Of a DNA stretch of 64,000 nucleotides, positions 34,071-43,784 are shown one piece after another. A program made the translations under genes and the position numbers. The notes below the pieces were generated by a model. That model was not told the origin of the DNA. It ran no database searches and worked only from the letters and a program-made list of their open reading frames with translations. Every line of letters starts with the position of its first letter. The first letter of the stretch is position 1. The stretch covers positions 124,001 to 188,000 of the forward strand of contig DCDE01000004.1 of NCBI GenBank assembly GCA_002316275.1, in the 5' to 3' direction. This DNA is from Caldifarciminota bacterium UBA1063. Lineage in GTDB: Bacteria; Hydrothermota; Hydrothermia; UBA1063.

Positions 34071-35009
34071 TTTTCTAATTAATGCAATAAAAAAACCTTC
34101 AAAATCTGGGTTTAGATGTGGTTCTATTCTTTTGCATTTTGCTATTTGTGGTGCGAATTCGAATCTCTCCCACGTAACCAAGGCATCTCTAAATGTTATT
34201 CCTGGAAGAGAAAAATCAAGGACCTCTGCATTTAACCTCTCCTTTAAAAGATAATTTACTATATACTCATTTTCTTCCGGCGTGACAGTGCATGTAGAGT
34301 AAACCATAACACCGCCGGGCCTCAAAGCATCAAAACCACTCAAAATAATCCCTTTCTGAGCACTCATAAGCTTACCAATCTTTTCACGACTCCACCATTT
34401 TACCACTTCCGTATTCTTATTCAAGGTTCCAAGCGCCGAACAGGGGGCATCCACAAGCACCTTATCAAAAGCATCAGGAAACAACTGCCCAAATCTACAG
34501 CCCTGCTCATGGATAATAATAGTATTAAGTACACCCATACGATCTATGTTATTTGAAAGAGCCTTTATTCGTTCCACATCAATGTCATTTGCAACTATTG
34601 TGCCTCTATTTTTCATCATCTGAGCCATCTGAGTGGTTTTCGAACCGGGGGCACTCGCTATATCCAATACCATCTCGCCGGGTGCCGGATTAAGTAGTAA
34701 AGGTGGTATCATTGAAGAGAGTCCTTGGACATAGTAATACCCCATAAAATGTTCTACAGTACTGCCAACTTCCATAGGTGCATTATCTAAGACAAACCCA
34801 TCATCATAAAAAGGAATGGGAGTTAGTTTAAATCCCTTTCCCTTTAACCTTTCAAGAAGATGTTCTCTATCAATCTTGAGGCTATTAATCCTTATAGCAG
34901 TCTTTAGCTTTTTGCCAGTACTTTCAAGAAATCTGGAGAGCTTGTCTCCATAAAATTTATCTAAGAAGCGCATTAGCTCAACATTGTTTTTTATGAGCCT
35001 TTCATCCAT
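34059..35009 (-). CDS. NOL1/NOP2/Sun-family RNA m5C methyltransferase
   Basis: The SAM domain shows VLDIASAPGSKTTQMAQ, the catalytic DAPCSALG with PC and the second TC motif in STCTVTPEENEYI. It methylates cytosine in rRNA or tRNA. The protein lacks the C-terminal PUA domain and is short (316 aa), like archaeal/thermophilic single-domain forms. I start at ATG 35009, with GGAAGAGA before it; the longer frame to 35045 has no ribosome site. It overlaps queG by 8 bp and the convergent lipoprotein by 12 bp. Confidence 0.9.
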   Translation of the reverse strand: MDERLIKNNVELMRFLDKFYGDKLSRFLESTGKKLKTAIRINSLKIDREHLLERLKGKGFKLTPIPFYDDGFVLDNAPMEVGSTVEHFMGYYYVQGLSSMIPPLLLNPAPGEMVLDIASAPGSKTTQMAQMMKNRGTIVANDIDVERIKALSNNIDRMGVLNTIIIHEQGCRFGQLFPDAFDKVLVDAPCSALGTLNKNTEVVKWWSREKIGKLMSAQKGIILSGFDALRPGGVMVYSTCTVTPEENEYIVNYLLKERLNAEVLDFSLPGITFRDALVTWERFEFAPQIAKCKRIEPHLNPDFEGFFIALIRKLSS

Positions 35010-35994
35010 AGAAACTCTCTTCCAATTCTTTGATCTGATTCTCAAGGAGCGGAATCTTTAACTCCTTTAACTTGAAGCAGATAGTCGAAAAAATATTACT
35101 GTCGCCTGTGTTGAATGCAGCCACCAATACATTCCTCATAAACCGAACATACCCAACTCTGCTTACAGGTGTACCAGAAAATAACTTATAAAACTCCTTC
35201 TCGTCCAAACTGACAAGAAAATCAAGTGGGGGAGCAATTAGATGTGCTCTAGCATATGAGATTAAATTTTGATCGCTTAATCTTTTGTTCAATGGGCAGA
35301 TTTCCTGACACAAGTCACATCCAAAGATCCAGTTGCCCATACCTCTTGCTTTATCTACATTAATCACGCCCTTGTATTCTATAGTTAGATAACTGATACA
35401 CCTTCGAGCATCTAAAAGCCCAGGCTGAATTAGAGCTTTTGTAGGACAGGCTTTTACACACAGGTTACAATCGACACATGCTTCAGCGGTTACTGGATTT
35501 GAGGGTTCGAAATTACTTACACTTAAAAATGCTCCTCCAATATTAAAATAGGAACCCCATTCGGAATCAACCACAAGGGTGTTAGATCCGATGAAACCAA
35601 ATCCTGCAAAGTACCCAACAGGCTTCTCAAGAACTGGTGAACTATCCACAAATATTTTATATCTCAAGCTCTCAGCTTTTGGTTCAATTTCAAGCAGTAT
35701 CTCATATATCTTCATCTTTAGCGTAATGTGGTAATCATCTCTCACCGCATACTTAGCAATTAAACCGCAAGCTTCAAAATCTACGTCTCCCCAAGAAAAG
35801 TCATTGTAAAATGATCTACAAACCAAGATAGAATTCGCCCACTCCGGAAAATACCTTCGCTTTTCTTTCCCCCTTACAAGGTAATCCATGTCCCCATGGA
35901 ACCCCGAAGCGAGCCATTCATCATACTCTAAAAAATAATGAGTCAAGTCTGGAAGGGGTATTATTCTAAAACCTATTCCCCCTATAGAACTCAA
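35002..35994 (-). CDS. queG: Epoxyqueuosine reductase
   Basis: It performs the last step of queuosine synthesis in tRNA, using cobalamin and two [4Fe-4S] clusters. The two ferredoxin motifs are CVDCNLCVKACP (residues about 170-181) and GCDLCQEICP (about 228-237). GHxG-type motifs of the cobalamin domain, PVLEKPVGYFAGFGFIGSNTL, are present. At 330 residues it lacks the HEAT-like C-terminal domain of longer homologues. The start is TTG, overlapping ymdB by 4 bp (TTGA). Confidence 0.93.
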   Translation of the reverse strand: MSSIGGIGFRIIPLPDLTHYFLEYDEWLASGFHGDMDYLVRGKEKRRYFPEWANSILVCRSFYNDFSWGDVDFEACGLIAKYAVRDDYHITLKMKIYEILLEIEPKAESLRYKIFVDSSPVLEKPVGYFAGFGFIGSNTLVVDSEWGSYFNIGGAFLSVSNFEPSNPVTAEACVDCNLCVKACPTKALIQPGLLDARRCISYLTIEYKGVINVDKARGMGNWIFGCDLCQEICPLNKRLSDQNLISYARAHLIAPPLDFLVSLDEKEFYKLFSGTPVSRVGYVRFMRNVLVAAFNTGDSNIFSTICFKLKELKIPLLENQIKELEESFYG

Positions 35995-36764
35995 AGGTAC
36001 TCTCTCAGTAGTTTAATGTCTACACATTTACCGGTATTGCTATCAATGCGTGCTAAAACTCCCTCAAGGCCCGGATCTTTTTCTTCAGGCTCAAACGCAA
36101 CAGGCATTTGTGTAATGAACCTCTTGACAAAAAGCTCTTTTTTCACCCCTATAACACCGCCAAGGCCCCCTGTCATGCCTGCATCTGTGACATATCCCGT
36201 ACCGCCAGGAAGCACTCTCGCATCCGAAGTTTGTACATGAGTATGGGTACCAACGATAAGGGATACTTTCCCATCTAAAAAATAGCCAAGACTCACCTTT
36301 TCAGAAGTAGCTTCCGCGTGAAAATCAAGAATTATTATATCTGCTGAATAGCCCTTTAGAAACTCTTCAGCAGTCCTGAAAGGACAATCATATCCGTTCA
36401 TAAAAACCCTTCCCAGCAGATTAAAAACCATAACACTACACCCCTGAATTCTGTAATATCCAAAGCCTTTACCAGGTGTACCAGGAGGGTAGTTCAGCGG
36501 TCGGACTATCCAATCAACATTATCTATAAACTGGTAGACCTCCCGCTTATCCCACATATGGTTACCTCCGGTGAGTACATCAACACCTGCAGCCTTCATC
36601 TCTTCAGCTGTTTTTTCAGTTAGACCAATACCCCCTGCAATATTTTCTCCATTAGCAATAGCAAAATCAACATCATACTTATTTCTCAAACCGGGGAGGA
36701 GCTTTCTTACGACTTCCCGCCCCATCCCTGCAACCACATCTCCAATAAAGAGAACTGTAATCAT
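35991..36764 (-). CDS. ymdB: YmdB-family metallophosphoesterase
   Basis: Family TIGR00282 calcineurin-like phosphodiesterase. The 257-residue length and the motifs GDVVAGMGRE, ANGENIAGGIG, TGGNHMWDKRE, LDFHAEATSEK and GTHTHVQTSDARVLPGGTGYVTDAGMTGG are complete. In Bacillus it hydrolyses cyclic nucleotides and sits beside rny, the same arrangement as here, with a 4-bp overlap. Confidence 0.94.
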   Translation of the reverse strand: MITVLFIGDVVAGMGREVVRKLLPGLRNKYDVDFAIANGENIAGGIGLTEKTAEEMKAAGVDVLTGGNHMWDKREVYQFIDNVDWIVRPLNYPPGTPGKGFGYYRIQGCSVMVFNLLGRVFMNGYDCPFRTAEEFLKGYSADIIILDFHAEATSEKVSLGYFLDGKVSLIVGTHTHVQTSDARVLPGGTGYVTDAGMTGGLGGVIGVKKELFVKRFITQMPVAFEPEEKDPGLEGVLARIDSNTGKCVDIKLLREYL

Positions 36765-38314
36765 CGAGCGAACTCCACAGCACGTGTCTCTCTAATAACC
36801 ACAACTTTGATTTGCCCCGGAAACTCCACTTCGCCCTCTATTTTCTGAGCCACCTGCCTTGCAATGTCAAAAGCCTCAGTATCGGATATTTTTTGTGCCT
36901 CTACGATGATCCTAATCTCCCTACCAGCCTGCAGAGCGTACGCTCTTTCCACTCCTGAAAATCCGAGCGCAATTTGTTCTAATTTTTCAACTCTTTTAAG
37001 ATACGCTTCTATGCTCTCTCTCCTGGCGCCAGGTCTTGCACCCGAAATAGCATCAGCGGCTTGGACAAGGACGGCAATGGGACTTTTAGGCGAATCTTCT
37101 CCATGATGCGCCGCTATTGCGTTAACAATGAGATCACTCTCTCCCAGCTTCCTAGCTATCTGCGCCCCAACGATAGCATGAGGCCCCTCGTAAGTTTCAT
37201 CAGCAGTTTTACCAATATCGTGAATCAGTCCCGCCCTTCTCGCGTTCACTACAGAAAGGCCAAGCTCACTAGCCATTATACCTGCGATGTATGCCACTTC
37301 CACGGAATGCTGTAATAAATTCTGCCCATAACTCGTCCTGAATTTCATCTTGCCTATTTGCCTTAACATATCTGGGTGAAACCCAGAAAGTCCCAACTCT
37401 AGGGCAATATCCTCGCCAATCTTCCTCAGGTGTTCATCGAATTCTTCCTCTGTTCGAGCGTAAATTTCTTCGATCATCGCAGGGTGAATCCTTCCGTCTT
37501 GAATTAATTTCTCAAGGGTCAGTTTTGCCTTTTCTCTTCTCACGGGATCAAAAGATGAAAGTATTACCACTTCAGGCGTATCATCTATAATAACCTCTAC
37601 ACCAGTTATAGATTCAAAAGTCTTTATGTTTCTTCCTTCCTTACCGATGATCCTACCCTTTAGGTCATCTGAAGGAATAGGCACAATACTGGTGGTATTT
37701 TCTTGCGAAATGACAGTTGCGATCCTCTGAACAGCTTGTAGAACCAGCTCCTTCGCCTCCTTTTCTGCCTTCTCCTTCGCCTCCTCCCTTATTCTGTACA
37801 TCAACTGGGCAGATTCATATCTAACCTGTTGCTCAAGACTCTTCAGCAGCTCTTGCTTTGCCTCATCTCTCGTAAGCCTTGCAATTTCTTCCAGTTTCCT
37901 AGCCGCTTCTTCATTCAACTTATCTAGCCTCTCTTCCTTAGCAAGAAGCGCCTTTTCCCTCTCTTTTAACTCGGACTCAATTTGCTTAAGGGAAATCTCT
38001 TTTCTGCCTATTTGCTCAGCCTTTTTATCAAGCATCTGCTCTTTTTCTATCAGCCTTTTTGAAGTTTTCTCAAGCTCCTTTCGCGCTTCAAAGGCCTCCT
38101 TCTCAAATTTTTTCCTTTCCTTCATCCAGTACTCTTTAGCTTGTGCTTCACCTTCGTGTATTATTTCATCTGCTTCCAGCCGCGCCTTACTGAGAATCTC
38201 TTCAACAGCGCCAAGAGCCTTCTCTAGTTTCTTTTTGTAGCTTGTTCGGAAATAAACAACTCCAATGCCAAAGCCAACAACTGTTCCCAGCAAAATAAAA
38301 ATTAATGTTGTCAT
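36761..38314 (-). CDS. rny: Ribonuclease Y
   Basis: The order is as in RNase Y: one N-terminal membrane helix (residues 3-22), a long charged coiled coil to about residue 200, a KH domain (GRIIGKEGRNIKTFESITGVEVIIDDTPE) and an HD domain with HSVEVAYIAG, GLIHDIGK and IAAHHGE. The length, 517, is standard. It is a membrane-anchored endoribonuclease starting mRNA decay. It overlaps rarA and ymdB by 4 bp each. Confidence 0.97.
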   Translation of the reverse strand: MTTLIFILLGTVVGFGIGVVYFRTSYKKKLEKALGAVEEILSKARLEADEIIHEGEAQAKEYWMKERKKFEKEAFEARKELEKTSKRLIEKEQMLDKKAEQIGRKEISLKQIESELKEREKALLAKEERLDKLNEEAARKLEEIARLTRDEAKQELLKSLEQQVRYESAQLMYRIREEAKEKAEKEAKELVLQAVQRIATVISQENTTSIVPIPSDDLKGRIIGKEGRNIKTFESITGVEVIIDDTPEVVILSSFDPVRREKAKLTLEKLIQDGRIHPAMIEEIYARTEEEFDEHLRKIGEDIALELGLSGFHPDMLRQIGKMKFRTSYGQNLLQHSVEVAYIAGIMASELGLSVVNARRAGLIHDIGKTADETYEGPHAIVGAQIARKLGESDLIVNAIAAHHGEDSPKSPIAVLVQAADAISGARPGARRESIEAYLKRVEKLEQIALGFSGVERAYALQAGREIRIIVEAQKISDTEAFDIARQVAQKIEGEVEFPGQIKVVVIRETRAVEFAR

Positions 38315-39555
38315 TCCGGTTCCTCCTTTTTAAAGATCTTCATACCCTTTATTTCTTCTGGTAAATAAACCTGTCTAACTCCTCTGTTCTCCCCATAAGG
38401 ATAAATGTAACCTACACCCCTCCCAATTCGCACGGCACCTTTATAGTTTGCATCCCTTAAATACATAGGCACCGGTAAATTCCCTGTTTTCCTTATCACT
38501 TCCCTAGCATTTGCCAACGTCCTAACCACTGCGTTTGACTTCTTTGCAAGGGAAAGATAAAGGACTGCAAAAGTCAGGATTATATCCCCCTCTGGTCTTC
38601 CAACCATTTCGAACCCATCTTTACAGGCTTGCACAACCTTAACAGCATCAGGATCTTCAAGACCTATATCTTCACACGAATGGATAAATAACCTCCTGAT
38701 AATGTAAAGAGGATCTTCCCCTTGCTCCAAGAGTCTTACCAACCAGTAAACAGCTGCGTCAGGATCAGATCCCCTGATAGACTTTATAAGCGCAGATATC
38801 ATGTCATAATGTTCATCCTCGGTAAGTGAGAATACCCTCTGTGGCATAATATCCTTGATCAGGTCATCATTTATAATTGGTCCCCCCTGTCTTTGCACAA
38901 CAAGCAATGCCATTTCTAAAAGGTTAAGAGCCCTTCGGGCATCTCCTTCACTCATGTCGGTAATTATTTCTATTGCTCGCTGGGAAACCTCCACCGAATA
39001 ATGATCCTTTAAATAGAACTTCGCCCTTTCTAAAATCGTCACTATATCGTGAGGCATAAGGGGCTTAAATTCAAACAGCATTGACCTAGAAATTAAAGCG
39101 TTGGATATAGCAAAAAATGGGTTATGAGTGGTTGAAGCAATAAGAATGAGGCTACCTTCTTCGGTAAATGGAAGGAAAAACTCCTGGTGCAGACGGTTTA
39201 GCCTATGGATCTCATCAAGGTAAAGGATTGCAGGCTTACCGGAAGATTTATAAATATTAACCAGATAATCTACAAGTTTTTTTATTTCGGAAGGCTTGAT
39301 ACGTGCAGCATTCACTTCCTGAAATTTCGTATTGACAAGATTCGCAATGATCCTTGCTAAAGCTGTCTTGCCACAACCAGGAGGTCCAAAGAATATAGAA
39401 CTCTTTAACCTTCCATTTTCAATAAGCACTCTAAGGGGCTTCCCCTGCCCCACCAAGTGCTCCTGCCCAACAAACTCCTCCAGTTTCTGTGGCGCAAGCA
39501 CAACTGAAAGTGGAATAAAATCTCTCTTTTCTTTTTCAAAAAAATCAAATTGCAA
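38311..39555 (-). CDS. rarA: RarA/MgsA replication-associated AAA+ ATPase
   Basis: The AAA+ core shows GPPGCGKTALARI (Walker A, about residue 57), ILYLDEIHRLNRLHQEFFLPF (Walker B region), and STTHNPFFAISNALISRS with the sensor Arg. The C-terminal half includes SLTEDEHYDMISALIKSIRGSDPDAAVYWLVRLLEQGEDPLYIIRR and NLPVPMYLRD, diagnostic for RarA. It acts at stalled replication forks. The start is TTG behind GGAGGTGG. Confidence 0.95.
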   Translation of the reverse strand: MQFDFFEKEKRDFIPLSVVLAPQKLEEFVGQEHLVGQGKPLRVLIENGRLKSSIFFGPPGCGKTALARIIANLVNTKFQEVNAARIKPSEIKKLVDYLVNIYKSSGKPAILYLDEIHRLNRLHQEFFLPFTEEGSLILIASTTHNPFFAISNALISRSMLFEFKPLMPHDIVTILERAKFYLKDHYSVEVSQRAIEIITDMSEGDARRALNLLEMALLVVQRQGGPIINDDLIKDIMPQRVFSLTEDEHYDMISALIKSIRGSDPDAAVYWLVRLLEQGEDPLYIIRRLFIHSCEDIGLEDPDAVKVVQACKDGFEMVGRPEGDIILTFAVLYLSLAKKSNAVVRTLANAREVIRKTGNLPVPMYLRDANYKGAVRIGRGVGYIYPYGENRGVRQVYLPEEIKGMKIFKKEEPE

Positions 39556-39579
39556 AGAAATCCACCTCCCTTACAGATA

Positions 39580-39903
39580 CTAAACATTTTCAGGCCTTCC
39601 GAGGTTTGCGTCAATTCTCTGTATATTAAACTTCACACTATCGGTAAGTGCATCAGCACTCTTCTTTAGCGATAGGTATCGGTACGTCATATCAAAAATT
39701 ACATTGACTAGTACCGTTGCCCAGTCGATGTCCGGTCTGGTACGTGAAATTCTCTCCTCTTCCTGCCTGAATTTTTCCAGAACAGTTGTAACAACTTCAT
39801 CTAAAAAAGCCTCGTCTTCCTTTTCACAATAAATCTCAAACTCCATATTCTTAAATCTGATCTGCCTTCTACCTTTTATATTACTAAAAAGGTCCGCACT
39901 CAC
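39580..39903 (-). CDS. zapA: ZapA-like cell-division protein
   Basis: The 107-residue protein has the ZapA fold order: beta pair (RRQIRFKNMEFEIYCEKEDEAFLDEVVTTVLEKFRQEEE) and a long helix with WATVLVNVIFDMTYRYLSLKK. ZapA crosslinks FtsZ filaments at midcell. Sequence similarity is modest, but position helps: ZapA genes often lie between pheT and rny. It starts at GTG overlapping the coiled-coil gene by 4 bp. Confidence 0.75.
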   Translation of the reverse strand: MSADLFSNIKGRRQIRFKNMEFEIYCEKEDEAFLDEVVTTVLEKFRQEEERISRTRPDIDWATVLVNVIFDMTYRYLSLKKSADALTDSVKFNIQRIDANLGRPENV

Positions 39904-40076
39904 TTTAACACCTCGATCTTACTTTTCAAATTATTTAACTTTTTTTCAATTTTTTCCAGTCTATCAGAAATTTCTTTCATAACTTCATCCTTTTCTTTCA
40001 GAAGCTCTTCAAGGGAGCTAACCCTCTCAAGCAATAAATCTATTTTTTTACTTAACTCCTCAGCCAGATCAGCCAT
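39900..40076 (-). CDS. Small coiled-coil protein between pheT and zapA
   Basis: This 58-residue frame opens with ATG at 40076, overlapping the pheT stop by 8 bp, and ends in TGA overlapping the zapA GTG by 4 bp. It is heptad-rich throughout (KKIDLLLERVSSLEELLKEK, then KEISDRLEKIEKKLNNLKS) and would form a parallel coiled coil. Position and structure suggest a ZapB-like partner of ZapA or an FtsZ-associated factor, which is inference. It is fully contained between two real genes with perfect overlaps. Confidence 0.72.
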   Translation of the reverse strand: MADLAEELSKKIDLLLERVSSLEELLKEKDEVMKEISDRLEKIEKKLNNLKSKIEVLK

Positions 40077-42432
40077 TTAAACCCCTTATTTCATAACCCT
40101 CATTCTTCAGGAGTTCCACAAACTTAAAAAATTTCGTATCCACCTCCTCCTGCGTGAGAGTTCTATCTGAAGCTCGAAAAATAAACTTAATGGTAACACT
40201 TTTCTTCTCCTCAGGAATAGGTTTTCCGTAGTAAATGTCAATTACCTCGTAATCTTCCAGTATAGGAGATAGAGTTTCAGCTGCTTTTCTTATTACTGGG
40301 GAGATGGAATCATTTTCCTGGATAATTATCGAAAGGTCTCTGCTCGTAGAAGGGAATGAGGGAATTTCTTTGTATCTAATTTCCGCAAACTTCAGCGAAC
40401 TTAGATCCAATTCTAACACAAATACAGGTGACTTTATATCAAACATCTTTCTAAGTTTGCCTGATACTTCGCCCAGATAGCCCACTTTCCTACCATCACA
40501 TAATACCGCACCGCCATTCGAAAGGCCCATTATCGCGAGATCTTCTGGGACTACTTCAAGTGTAGGCTCAAGCTTTTCCCTTATCACTTGAAACCCTGCG
40601 AGAAGGTCATACATATCAATGTTTCTCTCCGATCTGTCCCAGGTTTTACTTACCTCCCCAGCGACACAAAGGCCGAGCATCATTCTCTCTTCCGGTAAAT
40701 TCTCTTCTCCAGACCAGCGAAAAACCTTACCCACTTCGAAAATCTTTGCGTAACTTACTCCCCTTCTTAAATTGTTCGATGCAACTCTCAGAAGCCCGGC
40801 AACAAGTGAAGTCCTGAGCACGCACATATCATTATTTAATGGGTTACGAATTCTCACAAAGTCGCGGGGTAAGCCTCCGATGCTTTGAAGTTCTTCAGGA
40901 TTGGCAAACTCTACCGTCTTCACCTCAAAAAAACCCACGTTAGCCAGAAGGACCTTTAACTTCCGATCAATGGATTTCAGCTTTTTACCAGAAAACGTGC
41001 TACAATTTCTCACCATGCTATTTATCTTATCATATCCGTATATCTTCAAAATTTCTTCCGACAAATCCTCCCACTCTTCAATGTCCCTCCTGCGCAATGG
41101 AACCACTACTTCAAGGTGATCTTCTTTCCCGTGAACTGCAAAATCGAGTCTATCAATTATTTTTCGCACTACCTCAGGTTCAACCACCTGACCGAACATC
41201 CTATTGAGGTCTTTAAAGTATAGTTTGATCTTTTCCTGCTCAAAGTTTTTACTTTTAACTTCATTAATTTTGCAAACAGTACCACCAGCAAGCTGTTTAA
41301 TCAGGTAAGCTACCCTCCGAGAAGCCACTTCTACTACAGAAGGATCACCTCCCCTACCAAAACGTCTTGAAGATTCTGTGGTAAGTCCAAGTGAAGACTC
41401 CGCCTTCCTAACCCTAACCCTATCAAAATATGCACTTTCCACAATTATAGTAGAAGATCCTCCTGTTACACCACTCTCTTCGGCACCTATAACCCCTGCA
41501 ACTGCAATGGGCTTTTGAGCATCAGCTATAACCAATATCTCAGGATTCAATTCCCTTTCTAACCCATCAAGGCAAAGAATCTTTTCACCGGGATTAGCCC
41601 TTCTCACCATTATCTTTCTCTCAACCTTCGCTGCATCAAAGGCATGAATAGGTTGCCCGAATTCGAACATTACAAAATTAGTTATATCTACTATATTGTT
41701 AATCGGCCTCTGACCTAAGAGAATCAACTTCCTCTGAAGTTCGAAGGGTGACTCCTTTACGGTTATATTCTTTATTATCCTGCCTGTGTAAACGGGGCAA
41801 CTATCTTTGTCCAGTACCTCTATTATAGGTATATCATGACACTCCTCTAGCACCCCGACTTTAGGCCAGAGGATCTCACCGCCTACATAAGCCGAAATTT
41901 CCATCGAAAGTCCGATTATACCTAACAAATCAGGCCTATTTGGGAAGATATAAAGGTCATAAATCCAGTCATTTAAGCCTAAGTATTCAAGTGGAGAAAC
42001 TCCTACAGGAAAATCACCAGGAAGCTCATATACTCCACTCGAGGATATAGGAAGGCCAACCTCTTCCAGTGATAGAACATTACCCTGTGACTTAACCCCT
42101 CGCACTTCCTTTTCGTGAACTACATTGTTCCCAAGACGGGCTCCTGGAAGGGCTACAATCACTTTCATCTTTTCTCTAAGGTTAGGGGCTGTAGAGACAA
42201 CGGTAATACTTTTAGCCCCGATGGAAACTTCTGCGACCTTATAAGTTAGGTCATCTTTAATATTGGACAAATTTTCTATAACTCCGCTTACAACGTGTTC
42301 CTCAAGCCCTTCTGCAAGGAATTTAAACTCTACCACTTCGATACCCAAGTAGGGGAAAAGCTCCTTCAATTCAAGAGGAGAAAGCTTTAGATCCTGAATA
42401 TACTCTTTAAGCAAGTTATACGAAACTCTCAT
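40069..42432 (-). CDS. pheT: Phenylalanyl-tRNA synthetase beta subunit
   Basis: The 787-residue protein has the B1-B8 domain order: N-terminal domain, tRNA-binding region (about 40-150), B3/B4 editing (PINNIVDITNFVMFEFGQPIHAFDA), B5 (LYFKDLNRMFG), core catalytic-like domain (IRNPLNNDMCVLRTSLVAGLL) and the C-terminal FDX-ACB domain (SIIIQENDSISPVI). It pairs with the alpha subunit encoded 4 bp upstream. Confidence 0.97.
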   Translation of the reverse strand: MRVSYNLLKEYIQDLKLSPLELKELFPYLGIEVVEFKFLAEGLEEHVVSGVIENLSNIKDDLTYKVAEVSIGAKSITVVSTAPNLREKMKVIVALPGARLGNNVVHEKEVRGVKSQGNVLSLEEVGLPISSSGVYELPGDFPVGVSPLEYLGLNDWIYDLYIFPNRPDLLGIIGLSMEISAYVGGEILWPKVGVLEECHDIPIIEVLDKDSCPVYTGRIIKNITVKESPFELQRKLILLGQRPINNIVDITNFVMFEFGQPIHAFDAAKVERKIMVRRANPGEKILCLDGLERELNPEILVIADAQKPIAVAGVIGAEESGVTGGSSTIIVESAYFDRVRVRKAESSLGLTTESSRRFGRGGDPSVVEVASRRVAYLIKQLAGGTVCKINEVKSKNFEQEKIKLYFKDLNRMFGQVVEPEVVRKIIDRLDFAVHGKEDHLEVVVPLRRRDIEEWEDLSEEILKIYGYDKINSMVRNCSTFSGKKLKSIDRKLKVLLANVGFFEVKTVEFANPEELQSIGGLPRDFVRIRNPLNNDMCVLRTSLVAGLLRVASNNLRRGVSYAKIFEVGKVFRWSGEENLPEERMMLGLCVAGEVSKTWDRSERNIDMYDLLAGFQVIREKLEPTLEVVPEDLAIMGLSNGGAVLCDGRKVGYLGEVSGKLRKMFDIKSPVFVLELDLSSLKFAEIRYKEIPSFPSTSRDLSIIIQENDSISPVIRKAAETLSPILEDYEVIDIYYGKPIPEEKKSVTIKFIFRASDRTLTQEEVDTKFFKFVELLKNEGYEIRGLNG

Positions 42433-43412
42433 AGTTGCCTCAGGAACCTTATATCATTGTCGCTAAAAAGCCTGATGTCATTTATACCATATTTTATCAT
42501 TGCAATTCTTTCAATCCCAAGTCCAAAGGCGTACCCAGACCATACTTCAGGGGAAAGTCCTACATTTCTAAGGACTTGAGGATGAACCATTCCGCACCCA
42601 AAAATTTCTAACCATTCTTCACCAAATCTCACCTGCCCTTCGGCTGATGGTTCAGTAAAGGGAAAATACGATGGCATCATTCTGAACTCTGCCTTTTCGC
42701 CAAAAATCTCTCTTACAAGAACTTCAAGAGTCCCTCTGAGTTCAGCAAAACTCACGTTTCTATCAATGTATAAACCCTCCATCTGATAGAAACACGGGGC
42801 GTGCGTTGCGTCAAAGGCGTCAACCCTGTAAACTCTCCCCGCATGGACAACTCTAATAGGAGGCTTTCTCTGAAGCATGGTCCTTACTTGCACAGGAGAA
42901 GTCTGAGTCCTAAGCAGCATTTTATCAGTTATAAAGAACGTAGCCTGCATGTCCCTGGATGGATGATATGGAGGTATGTTCAAGCATTCAAAATTATAGT
43001 AATCCCACTCCACATCAGGTGCATCGTTAAGTCCAACCTCTTCGAATCCAAGGCCGGTAACTACGTCTAAGAGCTCATCAACAACTTTTGAAAGCGGATG
43101 TAAATTTCCCACTTCCAGGTGTCGTGGCGTGATGTATAGGTCATAAGTATCTGAGCCCAATCGAGCTAAGAGCTCCTCTTTCCTCTCCTGAACTAATTCC
43201 TCAAACTTTACCTTAATCTCATTTATCAACCGGCCTGCTTCACGTCTCTCTTCTGGTGAAAGTAACGATATTTTTTTGATTATATCCTGGACTTTTCCCT
43301 TCTTACCAAAGAACTTTACTCTGAAATTCTCTAAACTCTCTATGCTATCAATGTGAGCCCAATCTTTTTCAATCTCGGTTCGAAGAGAATGAACCTCATC
43401 AAGAATCGACAT
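42429..43412 (-). CDS. pheS: Phenylalanyl-tRNA synthetase alpha subunit
   Basis: The class II core shows HPLSKVVDELLDVVTGLGFEEV, TQTSPVQVRTMLQ, RVYRVDAFDATHAPCFYQMEGLYID and GFGLGIERIAMIKYGINDIR. I start at ATG 43412, giving MSILDEVHSLR as the expected N-terminal coiled coil; the longer frame to 43466 runs through rplT. The start overlaps rplT by 14 bp. Confidence 0.97.
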   Translation of the reverse strand: MSILDEVHSLRTEIEKDWAHIDSIESLENFRVKFFGKKGKVQDIIKKISLLSPEERREAGRLINEIKVKFEELVQERKEELLARLGSDTYDLYITPRHLEVGNLHPLSKVVDELLDVVTGLGFEEVGLNDAPDVEWDYYNFECLNIPPYHPSRDMQATFFITDKMLLRTQTSPVQVRTMLQRKPPIRVVHAGRVYRVDAFDATHAPCFYQMEGLYIDRNVSFAELRGTLEVLVREIFGEKAEFRMMPSYFPFTEPSAEGQVRFGEEWLEIFGCGMVHPQVLRNVGLSPEVWSGYAFGLGIERIAMIKYGINDIRLFSDNDIRFLRQL

Positions 43413-43755
43413 GGGTTTTAGCAAGTTTAGCCAGTTCGCTGAACGCCTGAGTATTGCCCACTGCAAGATCAGCCAACACTTTTCTATTCAAATTGACATT
43501 AGCTTTCCGCAAACCAGCCATAAAAGTAGAATAGTTTAGACCTTCTTCTCGGGCGGCAGCATTTATCCTTATTATCCATAATTTCCTCATATCGTGTTTT
43601 TTCAATCTTCTATGGGCATAAGAGTATTGTAAAGATCGAAGAACGGCTTCGTTTGCTTTTTTAAAAGTGGAATGTTTCTGGCCAAAATAACCTCTTGCAG
43701 CTTTATGTATCTTCTTATGTCTTCTCCGACGCGTAAAACCCGTTTTTATTCTCAT
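43399..43755 (-). CDS. rplT: Ribosomal protein L20
   Basis: The 118-residue basic protein has the L20 pattern: RIKTGFTRRRRHKKIHKAARGYFGQKH, SLQYSYAHRRLKKHDMRKLWI and the C-terminal GLRKANVNLNRKVLADLA. infC and rpmI, usually just upstream, are absent here; the next upstream gene is convergent at 44134. AGGAGG precedes ATG by 6 bp, and a consensus promoter lies 30 bp upstream. Confidence 0.97.
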   Translation of the reverse strand: MRIKTGFTRRRRHKKIHKAARGYFGQKHSTFKKANEAVLRSLQYSYAHRRLKKHDMRKLWIIRINAAAREEGLNYSTFMAGLRKANVNLNRKVLADLAVGNTQAFSELAKLAKTHVDS

Positions 43756-43784
43756 AATTTCCTCCTACATCTCAAAGTTTGTTA

